Below, piece by piece: positions 1 to 8,351 of a stretch of DNA of 64,000 nt (its first letter is position 1; every line of letters begins with the position of its first letter). Under the pieces are notes generated by a model. That model was not told the origin of the DNA and made no database searches. It saw only the letters and a list, made by a program, of their open reading frames with translations. Position numbers and translations under genes: made by a program. The DNA comes from Spirosoma pollinicola (GTDB lineage: Bacteria > Bacteroidota > Bacteroidia > Cytophagales > Spirosomataceae): the NCBI RefSeq assembly GCF_002831565.1, contig NZ_CP025096.1, positions 248,001-312,000 of the forward strand, given 5' to 3'.

Positions 1-876
1 ACAGCCTCCCACAACGACCGTTTTGCTGTTCAGGCGTGCCACTAATTTATCGCCCACCAAGCGCATTGTGGCCATAGCAACCGAAAAGGCGGCATAGCCC
101 GCCCCTGCCAACTCCGGTTCAATTCCTTTGGTGTCCCGCAGAAAGATGGCACTCCAGTCGAGAATGGCCCCTTCTGCCAGAAAAATAGCAAAGCACATGA
201 TGCCCAAAAATAAGACACTGCCGTGCAACCAGCCGAATCGCTGCTTACCCTGTGTTGGCTTGTCGGCTATCGTTGAGAACCGGGCAATAATCCCTCGCTC
301 TGCAGCAGCCCCAAATAAGTACTTGTATTGGGTAAGGGTAATGATTATCATCAGCGCGGCAATACTGACAATGGCATAGATCGGGTTAAGTCCCAGCTTA
401 ATTAAAAAACCTAACCCCAGAGAACCAAACAGCCCTCCTACGCTAAAGAGGCCATGTAAGGACGACATGATGGGTCTCTCATACAGGTTCTGTACTTGAA
501 CACCGTGCGCATTCATCGCTACATCGACGGAACCAACCCCAGCACCAAAAATGAATAGTGCAAGAGCCATAGCAACGGGAGAGGTCAGAATGAGCAACAA
601 CGGTAGCGAAAGAGCCATGACCAACACGGCAGCCGTCATGACAAGGCGGCTACCCAAACTGCTCACCAGCCAACCCGAGGTAGGCATCATCAGCATGGCC
701 CCGGCGCCTAATAGCAGCAATAATAGCCCCAGGTTAGCGTCGTTCAAGGCTAAACGGTCTTTGGCATAAGGCACCATGGGCGCCCAGCTAGCCATACCCA
801 GCCCGCACACCAGAAATATCAATTGGGTAGCCCTGCGGGCCTCACGAATATGATCTGAAGGTATAGTTACATTCAT
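1..876 (-). CDS. MFS transporter, 3' end beyond the window
   Basis: An open frame of exactly 292 codons runs from an ATG at 876 to the left edge of the window with no stop, so the C-terminus is missing. The protein begins MNVTIPSDHIREARRATQ and is very hydrophobic. Long apolar segments are separated by short loops, as in the first seven or eight helices of a major facilitator permease. The segment PMVPYAKDRLALNDANLGLL followed by a Leu/Gly-rich helix, and the later GSVDVAMNAHGVQVQ stretch, resemble the YbjJ/FucP-like branch of the superfamily (family knowledge, not a search). The substrate cannot be named. It lies 38 bp downstream of the carbonic anhydrase remnant on the same strand and could share its transcript. 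Identification as MFS is confident; the subfamily is tentative. Confidence 0.8.
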   Translation of the reverse strand, partial: MNVTIPSDHIREARRATQLIFLVCGLGMASWAPMVPYAKDRLALNDANLGLLLLLLGAGAMLMMPTSGWLVSSLGSRLVMTAAVLVMALSLPLLLILTSPVAMALALFIFGAGVGSVDVAMNAHGVQVQNLYERPIMSSLHGLFSVGGLFGSLGLGFLIKLGLNPIYAIVSIAALMIIITLTQYKYLFGAAAERGIIARFSTIADKPTQGKQRFGWLHGSVLFLGIMCFAIFLAEGAILDWSAIFLRDTKGIEPELAGAGYAAFSVAMATMRLVGDKLVARLNSKTVVVGGC

Positions 877-914
877 AAAGTAAAGAAGTTGAGTATAAAC
901 CTAATCAATAGGGG

Positions 915-1475
915 TTAGCGGATGCTTGCCGTCAGTTTTTCTTTTTCTGCCACAGGCATAAGAGGTGGCACCAGATTAACTACTTCATTCAGCAAACCAC
1001 TACGGAGGTTAAATACCCAACCATGCAAACTTGGTATTTTATGGTTAGCCCACATAGTTTGCACGCTTGCGGTTTCAACCAGATGATTGACCTGCTCAAG
1101 CACATTTAATTCTACCAGCCGATCAAACCGGGCATGGTCATCCGCTATCTGGTCTAACTCAGCCTGGTATTTGTCCCGGACATTCTTGATGTTGACGAGC
1201 CACTGATCGATCAAGCCTAGCTTTTTGCCCGCCATAGCCGCTTTCACGCCCCCACATTCGTAATGACCGCAGACAATAACATGCTGCACCTTAAGGACTT
1301 CTACTGCATACTGAACAACGCTTAGTATGTTCAGATCACCTGGAACGACCATATTGGCAATGTTTCGATGAACGAACATTTTGCCCGGATCAGCTCCTGC
1401 TATATGTTCGGCCGACATACGACTATCTGAGCAGCCAATCCACAAAAAGTCTGGCTTTTGGTCATGCGACAACAC
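915..1475 (-). CDS. beta-class carbonic anhydrase, N-terminally truncated
   Basis: The enzyme family interconverts CO2 and bicarbonate using a zinc ion. All metal ligands are visible: C15 and D17 with R19 in GCSDSR, and H71 and C74 in GHYECGG. The start given is a GTG at 1475. The same frame stays open upstream to a stop at 1512-1514 and reads [15 protein letters not shown], which still looks like carbonic anhydrase, so the N-terminal helix region has been lost. About 25-35 residues are missing compared with a usual 210-220 residue enzyme. The N-terminal arm normally helps dimerise the protein, so activity is uncertain. The gene is joined directly to a SulP N-terminus and is out of frame with it. 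In many bacteria sulP and a carbonic anhydrase gene are neighbours, so a local deletion is the simplest origin. It may be a decaying gene rather than a functional one. Confidence 0.7.
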   Translation of the reverse strand: MLSHDQKPDFLWIGCSDSRMSAEHIAGADPGKMFVHRNIANMVVPGDLNILSVVQYAVEVLKVQHVIVCGHYECGGVKAAMAGKKLGLIDQWLVNIKNVRDKYQAELDQIADDHARFDRLVELNVLEQVNHLVETASVQTMWANHKIPSLHGWVFNLRSGLLNEVVNLVPPLMPVAEKEKLTASIR

Positions 1476-1726
1476 ATCGAAGTAGCCATCGTTGAGCTCA
1501 AGTCGATCTTGCTAACACTAACTTCGGAGCCAGATAATGAGCCAACAATAAGTCCGCCAACAATACCCGCGATCAAACCGGCGAGCGAAGGTGCCCCTGA
1601 AGCTAATGCAATGCCCAGACACAGCGGTAGCGACGCAAAAAAAACGGATAGTCCAGCCGTCAAATCGCCCGACAAATAATCTGGCCGGTACTGTTGAAGT
1701 GTCTTGAATGGATTAGTGAATGGCAT
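1400..1726 (-). pseudogene. SulP family anion transporter, N-terminal remnant fused to carbonic anhydrase sequence
   Basis: From the ATG at 1726, residues 1-72 are a good SulP (SLC26-like) beginning: [20 protein letters not shown], then two helices ending [12 protein letters not shown] full SulP protein has 500 or more residues and would continue with a GPAAG-type helix. Here the frame instead reads SKIDL, which fits the carbonic anhydrase N-terminus. It then shifts relative to the enzyme frame and stops at 1400 after unrelated residues. The likely junction is near 1506-1520. The palindrome TTGAGCTCAA lies at the frameshift, and removing five bases there would restore [14 protein letters not shown] infer two lesions: a large deletion joining the two genes, then a small insertion. 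An assembly error is the alternative. The transporter itself cannot be functional. Confidence 0.75.
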
Positions 1727-1944
1727 TCGTCTTGTGAGTTTTGTATCTCAAACTGATTTATATACGGTGATACACCAGAAAACTAATCTCAAGTTATAGC
1801 CCCATAGCTAGCTGTTGCCTGTACGTCAACAAGCTAACGACTATAACAAACCGTTTTATGAGTTAAATCAGCCCCTAAATAGATGCATTATTATTTACAA
1901 AACCACGACAGATTAAAAAGTAATTAAAATAACTTAATTGAACA

Positions 1945-2601
1945 TTATGAACATGCTGTTAGAACGGTTTCCACCGTGAGGCTCTCCAGCGATGGAGCTA
2001 CCAGATCGGCTTGCGCGAGTGTATCGGGAGAGCCAAGACCAACCACAAACATGCCACCCCGTTTACCGGCTTCAACGCCTGCCACAGCGTCCTCGAATAC
2101 CACACATTCTGCCGGACTTACGCCCAGTTCAGCGGCTCCTTTCGTGAACACTTCCGGGTCGGGCTTACCCTTGCTGATCTTGGTACCGTCGATGATAGCT
2201 TCGAAGGCGTCGGTCATGCCGATACGTTCCAGAATAAGGGGGGCGTTTTTACTGACGGAGCCAAGTGCGGTTTTTAATCCGGCCTGGCGAACCTGCGAGA
2301 AAAAAGTAGCCACGCCCGGCAGGATATCGTTGGATGACATGCGGCTGACGAGTTCGAGGTACCAGTCATTTTTCTGAGCGGCCAATTCGGTCTTTTTCTC
2401 GTCGGACAGGGTCAGGCCGCCATGAGCCAGAATGAGGTCGAGGGAATCGGTACGGCTAACCCCTTTGAGCCCTTCGTTAAATTCTTCGGAAATATCGAAA
2501 CCAAGTTCGTTGGCCAGCCGTTTCCAGGCCTGGTAATGGTAAATGGCGGTGTCGACAATGACCCCATCGAGGTCGAAAAGGAATGCTTTTATCTGACTCA
2601 T
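1945..2601 (-). CDS. pgmB: beta-phosphoglucomutase (HAD family)
   Basis: This 218-residue enzyme is expected to convert beta-glucose 1-phosphate to glucose 6-phosphate in the cytoplasm, after phosphorolysis of maltose or trehalose. The HAD motif FDLDGVIVDT gives the nucleophile D10 and the acid/base D12. The cap domain carries GVSR at 47-50, the beta-PGM substrate loop. SVSKNA, SKGKPDPEVF and FEDAVAGVEA supply motifs II to IV. Length and motif order match beta-PGM rather than a phosphatase, whose cap lacks the GVSR loop. The two GH13 genes at 6.3-10.1 kb fit a role in alpha-glucan use, although no maltose phosphorylase is present in the window. It has its own -7 box 27 bp upstream. Confidence 0.85.
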   Translation of the reverse strand: MSQIKAFLFDLDGVIVDTAIYHYQAWKRLANELGFDISEEFNEGLKGVSRTDSLDLILAHGGLTLSDEKKTELAAQKNDWYLELVSRMSSNDILPGVATFFSQVRQAGLKTALGSVSKNAPLILERIGMTDAFEAIIDGTKISKGKPDPEVFTKGAAELGVSPAECVVFEDAVAGVEAGKRGGMFVVGLGSPDTLAQADLVAPSLESLTVETVLTACS

Positions 2602-2627
2602 TTGTGCGTTATCTGCTGAATAAGGCC

Positions 2628-2635
2628 CAAAGGTA
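2628..2635 (-). promoter_or_regulatory. -7 promoter box for pgmB
   Basis: On the minus strand this reads TACCTTTG, a full match to the Bacteroidota sigma-A -7 consensus TAnnTTTG, 27 bp before the pgmB start. The upstream -33 region overlaps the end of the DUF4386 gene, and no strong -33 element is obvious. Confidence 0.55.
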
Positions 2636-2642
2636 GGCAGAT

Positions 2643-3374
2643 TTAGACAAGTGCAGCCACAGTCTTATGCCCGGCCAGTCGCAAAAAATGTACACCTATA
2701 ATAAGTACCCACACCAACCAGAGCGTACTCCCCAACAATCCCGCCAGATGCCAAACTGGAAAGCCGGGTATAACTGTTGCGAACAAATCGCCCTGCGCCA
2801 GCAAATAAATGGCCGATGCACCATAGGCAAACCAGCTTGTCCATTTTGGGAATAACCTCAGCGTGTTAAAAGCCGACGCGATCATGACTGTCCAGGCAAT
2901 CGTCAGCAATTGACCCAGATGCTCGCCCAGCATAACCCCGCCGTATTGGTGAATTGTCTGAAATGCCACGACACTGGCCGCCCGGATAGCCGGGTTAGTT
3001 GACTGCACATAGTTGTCAGCCAGCACCGGTACAACAAAAGTCCATCGCAGCAGACCTATGATCTGCACCAGACCAGAGATTACGCCCAACATGGTAGCCA
3101 ATCGAACGTAGTACAGTTTGTTTTCCAATCGCTCACCTATAAGCCTGTAGGCTTGCAACAAGGGTAGACACGTAATGGCAAATGACCACCATACAGCAAT
3201 AAGCGTTGGCCCACCCGCCTGAAATCTCGTTAATACAATGCCAGGGGCCTGACGTAAAATACCAGGGTAATCGAAGATAATAGTCAGAATAGTATAGGGA
3301 ATAAACACAAGAACAGCACCCGAGAGTAGTAGGCGGCCAATGAGTCGGTTAGAGGAATCAGTAGTCGTTTCCAT
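2643..3374 (-). CDS. DUF4386 family integral membrane protein
   Basis: A 243-residue protein with about six hydrophobic segments, starting near residue 12 (LLLSGAVLVFIPYTILTII). The pattern of an early helix pair, a conserved-looking LIGERLENKLYYVRLA loop and a late GLLGSTLWLVWVLIIGV helix fits DUF4386. These are small Bacteroidota and Actinobacteria membrane proteins of unknown function. It starts 28 bp after the small exported protein gene (3403-3852), and a Crp/Fnr-type regulator is encoded just upstream on the same strand, so the three probably form one transcript. No catalytic residues can be proposed. Confidence 0.7.
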   Translation of the reverse strand: METTTDSSNRLIGRLLLSGAVLVFIPYTILTIIFDYPGILRQAPGIVLTRFQAGGPTLIAVWWSFAITCLPLLQAYRLIGERLENKLYYVRLATMLGVISGLVQIIGLLRWTFVVPVLADNYVQSTNPAIRAASVVAFQTIHQYGGVMLGEHLGQLLTIAWTVMIASAFNTLRLFPKWTSWFAYGASAIYLLAQGDLFATVIPGFPVWHLAGLLGSTLWLVWVLIIGVHFLRLAGHKTVAALV

Positions 3375-3402
3375 CAGTAAATGAGGTTTTATGGATGATT
3401 GA

Positions 3403-3852
3403 CTACCAGAAAAACGAATAGCTGATACCGGGCGTCGGGTTGACTTTAAGGTCTTCGCCGGGAGCTGTCAACACGGCTGCACCAATACGAAGATTTAGCC
3501 CTTTCCAGACCATCCAGCGAAAACCTACTTCGCCCATTAGCCCGTTTTTTCCTTCGTATTCGCGATCCATACCCCGAACGTACGATGCTGATGCGTAAAA
3601 CGACGATGGATTGGCTTTCTGTCCGACGGGCAGAAACCAGTACGTCAGGCCCGTTCGGATAAACGAGGTGGTAATACCGGGTGTAAATCGGGTAGGGTAA
3701 TAACCTGCGCGAACAGATACATGGCTCCTGCGGTATTCCAACCCGATAGAGGGGTTACGAAAACCGTTTATACTAAGCTCATTGCGGGAGAATTGTTGTG
3801 CAAAGAGGGGGCCGGACAAGAGCAGCAGACCGAGCAGCGTAATTGATTTCAT
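3403..3852 (-). CDS. small exported protein, probable outer-membrane beta-barrel
   Basis: I place the start at the ATG at 3852 because it gives a clean signal peptide, MKSITLLGLLLLSGPLFAQQ. The upstream in-frame extension to 3882 is short and charged. The mature part of about 130 residues has alternating polar and apolar strands (RRSHVSVRAGYY, PSSFYASASYVRG, LMGEVGFRWMVWKGLNLRIGAAVL) and ends in ISYSFFW. A terminal aromatic residue is typical of outer-membrane barrels recognised by BamA. It is short for a free-standing barrel. The function is not recognised. It sits between the regulator gene and the DUF4386 gene and is probably co-transcribed with the latter. Confidence 0.6.
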   Translation of the reverse strand: MKSITLLGLLLLSGPLFAQQFSRNELSINGFRNPSIGLEYRRSHVSVRAGYYPTRFTPGITTSFIRTGLTYWFLPVGQKANPSSFYASASYVRGMDREYEGKNGLMGEVGFRWMVWKGLNLRIGAAVLTAPGEDLKVNPTPGISYSFFW

Positions 3853-3879
3853 ATCGTCTTTTGTTTGTGATTTACGATA

Positions 3880-3887
3880 CAAAGTTG
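3880..3887 (-). promoter_or_regulatory. putative -7 promoter box
   Basis: The minus strand reads CAACTTTG, one base from TAnnTTTG, 28 bp upstream of the exported protein start. It could drive the 3852-to-2643 gene pair separately from the regulator gene. Confidence 0.4.
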
Positions 3888-3953
3888 GCCGACGGCTCAG
3901 CGGATCTACTGGACAAATGTCTAAATCGATTGCAGGGTCCGAACTAATTTAAT

Positions 3954-4517
3954 TTACCGGACCTGCCCACGAATACGACTCAGATGACGGGGCGTCATCC
4001 CCAGCATGGAAGCCAAATACTGGAGCGGGACTTCCTGCAACAAGCGAGGCTCTTCATCGAGCAATTTCTGATACCGCTCTTCGGCCGTGAGCGTGAGCAG
4101 ATTGAACCGGCTTTGGTCAATACAATTAATTTGATATTCCAGCAAACCGATGTAAAACGTTTCGAAATAAGGAATTGCCCGGCGTAATTGATCGAATGCC
4201 GGCTTCGGGATAACCCAGAGTACACTGTCTGTGAGGGCGCGAATGCTTTCGCGGGTGGGCTGCTGTCTCAAAAAACTCCCTAACGATACCACAAAGCCGC
4301 CTGGGCCCGTCGTGTACGTCGTAATTTCTTCGCCCTCCCGTAAACAGAAAAACTGAAATAGCCCCTGTTCTACAAAACCAAGCTGCAGACTAATTTGTCC
4401 TTCCTGAAGGTAAAAATCGCCTTTGGTCAACACCCGTCGAGTAAACTGCTGCGTGATTAGTGCTAGTTGTTCCTCATTGAAACCACTGTCAAGTAAGAAA
4501 GCTCTTAGCTTTTCCAT
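3954..4517 (-). CDS. Crp/Fnr family transcriptional regulator
   Basis: A 187-residue protein with an N-terminal cyclic-nucleotide-binding-like beta-roll (about residues 25-115, with LTKGDFYLQEGQ and the GLFQFFCLREGEEI strand pair). A long dimer helix follows, then a C-terminal helix-turn-helix (EVPLQYLASMLGMTPRHLSRIR). The roll lacks an obvious FGE...R phosphate-binding cassette of true CRP, as is common in Bacteroidota members of the family, so the ligand is unknown. No Fe-S cysteine cluster of the FNR type is present. By position it may control the small exported protein and DUF4386 genes immediately downstream; this is inference. Confidence 0.85.
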   Translation of the reverse strand: MEKLRAFLLDSGFNEEQLALITQQFTRRVLTKGDFYLQEGQISLQLGFVEQGLFQFFCLREGEEITTYTTGPGGFVVSLGSFLRQQPTRESIRALTDSVLWVIPKPAFDQLRRAIPYFETFYIGLLEYQINCIDQSRFNLLTLTAEERYQKLLDEEPRLLQEVPLQYLASMLGMTPRHLSRIRGQVR

Positions 4518-4565
4518 TGGACCTAGACTAGTTTAATAGTGGTAATCATGCAGGAAAAACTCAAC

Positions 4566-6170
4566 TCACATAGGCAGATAAACGGTGAAAACAGCCCCCT
4601 TTCCCGCTTCACTTTGCGCCTGAATAGCCCCATCGTGCAGTTCCACCACTTTTTTAACGACTGCCAAACCGATACCCGTACCCTCAAATTGTTGCCGACC
4701 GTGTAGGCGTTGAAAGATCTGAAAAACAAGATCAGCATGCTTTTGGTCGAAACCAATACCATTGTCGGCAACGCAAATAGCCCAGTACGAGCGATTTACG
4801 GATAAATTTTGTCTCACCTCTACAGGAAGATCTGCTCCTCTAACTTCAGAAGCGCAGACGTTTATGATCGGTGGAATGGGAAGTCCATCTGCCCCGGTCC
4901 GGTAAAATTTCAGGGCATTGGATAGCAGATTTTGAAAGAGCTGGCGCAACTGAAAGCGGTCGCCAACCAGTTCGGGTAGCGGTTGGTCATCATCTTTGCC
5001 AAAGTCAATGCGGGCCTTCGTCTGCTGAATGGGGTGCCAAAGGTCTTCGAGAATATCGTCGAGCAGTTTGCTTAGCGAAAATGGATGAAACATATCCCGC
5101 TGGGCCGCAATGCGGGAATAGTCGAGCAAATCGCGAATAAGTGCCGACATCCGTTCTGCCGCCGACTGCATGCGGTCAATCATGTGGCAGCCATCGGTAT
5201 CCAGCACTGGTGCATACTGTTCTTTGAGAAGATCGCCAAACGCCTGAATCTTTCGTAGTGGCTCCTGCAAATCGTGGGAAGCTATGTAAGCAAAGGATTG
5301 TAGGCTTTCGTTAGACCGTTTCAGTTCCATATTGGTCGCTTCGAGCTGCTGGCGGTAACTCCGGTTTTCGGTGATGTTCATATTGGAAATGACCACACCA
5401 TCGCCAGACTTCGCTGTAATCCGCAGCCACCACTGATCGCCAATCGAAAATTCGGCAAAATCCGGCTCGCCCGTTTCAACGACCCGTACATATTTCGGAA
5501 AATCTTCTTCTTGCTGAACGGGTGTACTTACCTCAAAAAATGTTTTCGTCATAATCGGCTCGGCAAACTCTTCCCACATGGCTTTGGACTGTCGATTCGC
5601 CATAACCGTCCGAAAGTCAACAATTTGGTTTGTCGTATTCCTAATGGCAGCATGAAGTGAAATAGCGGCCTGAGCATTATCGAGTACGGTCTGAAACAGC
5701 TCAGCCTGTTTTTTCACCAGCCGTTCGGCCTGTTTGCTGTCGGTAACGTTCATGAATGTCACTACGACCGTGTCATTTCCCTGACGCACCGCCGACACGG
5801 CAAACCAGGCCTCCAGCCCGTGAACGTCGTTATAATACTGTGTCGTTTTTTCAGGTTGCCCAGTGTTGATCACACTAACATAAAGGTCAAACAAACCGGA
5901 TTCAATATTACCAGGAAAGGTGTCCAGCAATCTTGTTCCAATGATTTTGTCTGGTGTCATAGACAGACTCTCTTCAACAGCCGGATTAGCCGACCGCATT
6001 AAAAAGTCTACAACTTTTCCGTCAGCATCCCGGATCGCCGTCATAGAAATAATACTATTCAGTGACGCATCGAATGCAGACAAGGCCAAACGAATGGCTT
6101 CAGGCGACCGCTCTGCTAGTGGATCAACAGGCAATTGATCATCGAGACCAGGAACAGGCGACAGATTCAT
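4566..6170 (-). CDS. PAS-domain sensor histidine kinase, probably cytoplasmic
   Basis: A 534-residue kinase without a signal peptide or membrane helix. Residues about 30-145 and 155-270 form two PAS-like sensor domains. A coiled linker (YRQQLEATNMELKRSNESLQ) leads to the H-box SFAYIASHDLQEP with the phosphorylated H299. The ATPase domain has the N-box LFQNLLSNALKF, the G1 box DNGIGFD and the G2 box GTGIGLA. The H-box form HDLQEPLR is typical of HisKA kinases related to bacteriophytochromes, although no chromophore-binding GAF domain is present. No response regulator gene is adjacent; the stand-alone receiver at 19.8 kb is a possible but unproven partner. The signal is unknown. Confidence 0.9.
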   Translation of the reverse strand: MNLSPVPGLDDQLPVDPLAERSPEAIRLALSAFDASLNSIISMTAIRDADGKVVDFLMRSANPAVEESLSMTPDKIIGTRLLDTFPGNIESGLFDLYVSVINTGQPEKTTQYYNDVHGLEAWFAVSAVRQGNDTVVVTFMNVTDSKQAERLVKKQAELFQTVLDNAQAAISLHAAIRNTTNQIVDFRTVMANRQSKAMWEEFAEPIMTKTFFEVSTPVQQEEDFPKYVRVVETGEPDFAEFSIGDQWWLRITAKSGDGVVISNMNITENRSYRQQLEATNMELKRSNESLQSFAYIASHDLQEPLRKIQAFGDLLKEQYAPVLDTDGCHMIDRMQSAAERMSALIRDLLDYSRIAAQRDMFHPFSLSKLLDDILEDLWHPIQQTKARIDFGKDDDQPLPELVGDRFQLRQLFQNLLSNALKFYRTGADGLPIPPIINVCASEVRGADLPVEVRQNLSVNRSYWAICVADNGIGFDQKHADLVFQIFQRLHGRQQFEGTGIGLAVVKKVVELHDGAIQAQSEAGKGAVFTVYLPM

Positions 6171-6322
6171 GTAGTTACGGCTTATAAAAATTGGTTATCT
6201 ATTCGCCCGTTAAATTAATGAAAAGTATGTTATAGCCAACAAATTTCAATGCAAACGGCCATGTCCAGTGGTGACAATCAGGGGGGCACCCTACACACGG
6301 CCGTTGTATGTATTGCGTAGGC

Positions 6323-8200
6323 TTACTTCATCAACTCCAGTACAAGAGCTGTTTTAGCCGGTAACTTCACCAGTTTAAGGTCAGTCAATGTAGCATCGGT
6401 CAGTACGTTACGGGCCGAGGTGTAGCCGTTCATCCGTTCGGCGAAGCGGGCGGTATCGAGCGAAATTTCCTTATCGCCGGTGTTGGTCGCCACCATTACG
6501 GTTTTGCTGCCATCGTAACGAAAGTATACATAGGTTCCTTCCTGTGGCAGAAACTGCATGAGTTTTCCCGTGTGCATAACCGGATTATCGCGCCGGTAGG
6601 TCGCCAGTTTACGCACAAATAGATAAGCGGCATTTTCCTTATCAGTCCGTCCGGCGGTTTCAAATTTATTGTCTTTATCGCCGGGGAAGCCGCCGGGAAA
6701 ATCCTTACGTACTTCGGCATCGCTAGGGTTTTTGGTGCCGTTCATCAGGATTTCGGTTCCGTAGTACCAATGCGGAATACCGCGTGTGGTCAGCAGCCAG
6801 GTAACCCCGATTTTGTACTTATCGTAATCATTGCCAATTACCGATAGGTAGCGGTCTGAATCGTGATTTTCCAGAAATGTCACCAGCTTGTTGGGGTCTG
6901 CATACACATCATCCTGCGCCAGTACCTGATGAATCCGGTTCACTCCCGAATCCCAATCGTATTTCTGATTCAATGCGTCGTTGAAGGCATTATACAGCAC
7001 AAAATCCAGCGCACCCGGCTGATTACTTTTGAACGGAAAGCCAACGGTATTCTTCACAAAGAAAGCTTGCCCGACAGGGTTGTTCACCACCGATTCGCCG
7101 AAGAGGTGAATTTTCGGATACTCGTTCATGAGCGCCTGATTGCAGCGATTCATAAACGCCAGATCATTGTATTTGTACGTATCGATACGCCACGCATCGA
7201 GGCTGAACATTTCCGTTGACCAGATGGCGTGCTGAATCAGGAAGTTAGCTACATACGGGTTGCGTTGATTAAGATCCGGCAAAAACGGGGTAAACCAGCC
7301 ATCTAACAACGTTTTCTGATCACCTGCTGCTCCATGCGGGTCATAGAGGGGCTGTTCTTTATGAGTCGAACCGGTATAGGTTGGCCAAACGTTGACCCAG
7401 TCTTTCATGGGCTGATCCTTAAAAAACCAGTGGTCGTCGCTGATGTGGTTGTAAACTGCATCCTGCACCAGTTTCATCCCGCGCTTATGCAGGGCAGATG
7501 CCAGTTCAATATAGCCCGCATTGCCGCCAAACCGCTTGTCGATTTTGTAATGGTCGGTGAAGTGGTAGCCATGATAACCCGCCTGGTTACGGTCGGGGCC
7601 TTCCTTTTTCAGGCTTTCATCATTATCAATGACCGGGGTCATCCAGAGGGCCGTTACGCCAAGATCCTTCAAGTAATCGAGCCGGTTGATAACACCCTTG
7701 AAGTCACCTCCATGCCGCAGATACGGATTTTTGGTATCGGCCTGTGGGTCGAGCATATCGGCAAATTTGTCATTTGTCGGGTCGCCGTTAGCAAAGCGGT
7801 CAGGCATGATGAGGTATATAAAATCGGCGGCTGTAACGCCCTGCCCTTTTGGCGATTTGTCGCGAGCTTTTAGTTCAAACGGCTGTGTGAGCGTCTGACT
7901 ACCGCGCTTGCCCACAATACGCATTGTACCTGCTTTGGCAGTGGGCGCAATCGTCAAATCCAGAAAGGCATAATTTGGATTTTCAACCGTGTGGGCCTTC
8001 ACTAATTTCACCCCGGCATAGTTGATTGTATAGGTCAGGGTTCCGGCATTGGGGCCATAAACCAACAGTTGCAAACTCGGATTTTTCATACCGACCCACC
8101 AGTTTGTGGGGTTGACCCGCTGAATCTGCGCATTCTGGGCAAGTACCAACGAAAAGCCCGTTGAGACTGCCAATAAGAACGTAAGTAAGATTGTCTTCAT
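6323..8200 (-). CDS. exported GH13 alpha-amylase / neopullulanase-like enzyme
   Basis: The ATG at 8200 gives a signal peptide, MKTILLTFLLAVSTGFSLVLAQ; a longer in-frame start at 8215 adds MRNQS. Residues about 25-120 form an N-terminal beta-sandwich of the cyclomaltodextrinase type. The (beta/alpha)8 barrel follows, with DAVYNH (region I), LDAWRIDTYKY (nucleophile Asp), HLFGESV (acid/base Glu) and FLENHDSDR (transition-state Asp). A C-terminal beta-domain ends the protein. Order and length resemble periplasmic SusA-type neopullulanases, which hydrolyse starch oligosaccharides. It is divergent from a second GH13 gene across a 150-bp shared control region, and pgmB lies nearby. Exact specificity cannot be read from sequence. 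Confidence 0.88.
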   Translation of the reverse strand: MKTILLTFLLAVSTGFSLVLAQNAQIQRVNPTNWWVGMKNPSLQLLVYGPNAGTLTYTINYAGVKLVKAHTVENPNYAFLDLTIAPTAKAGTMRIVGKRGSQTLTQPFELKARDKSPKGQGVTAADFIYLIMPDRFANGDPTNDKFADMLDPQADTKNPYLRHGGDFKGVINRLDYLKDLGVTALWMTPVIDNDESLKKEGPDRNQAGYHGYHFTDHYKIDKRFGGNAGYIELASALHKRGMKLVQDAVYNHISDDHWFFKDQPMKDWVNVWPTYTGSTHKEQPLYDPHGAAGDQKTLLDGWFTPFLPDLNQRNPYVANFLIQHAIWSTEMFSLDAWRIDTYKYNDLAFMNRCNQALMNEYPKIHLFGESVVNNPVGQAFFVKNTVGFPFKSNQPGALDFVLYNAFNDALNQKYDWDSGVNRIHQVLAQDDVYADPNKLVTFLENHDSDRYLSVIGNDYDKYKIGVTWLLTTRGIPHWYYGTEILMNGTKNPSDAEVRKDFPGGFPGDKDNKFETAGRTDKENAAYLFVRKLATYRRDNPVMHTGKLMQFLPQEGTYVYFRYDGSKTVMVATNTGDKEISLDTARFAERMNGYTSARNVLTDATLTDLKLVKLPAKTALVLELMK

Positions 8201-8297
8201 AGATTGGTTACGCATAAACGCACTTGGTTCTGTTTTTGACTAAGAATAATGCAACAAGAACGTAAAAATAACCCAACCTTTTCGCCTAAAAAGGCCA

Positions 8298-8305
8298 TAG
8301 TTTTG
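8298..8305 (+). promoter_or_regulatory. -7 promoter box for the GH13 gene at 8352
   Basis: TAGTTTTG matches TAnnTTTG and lies 46 bp before the ATG at 8352. It is in the divergent region between the two GH13 genes. A small GCC/GGC inverted repeat sits directly upstream. Confidence 0.5.
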
Positions 8306-8351
8306 TGTTCCGTGACGTAACTATTCACGCAACCCGATTCAACCAGACCTT

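Noticed and set aside
6190..6315. ACGGCC/GGCCGT inverted repeat between amylase and kinase genes as a terminator
   Set aside because: The arms are short, the loop is about 40 nt and no T-run follows.
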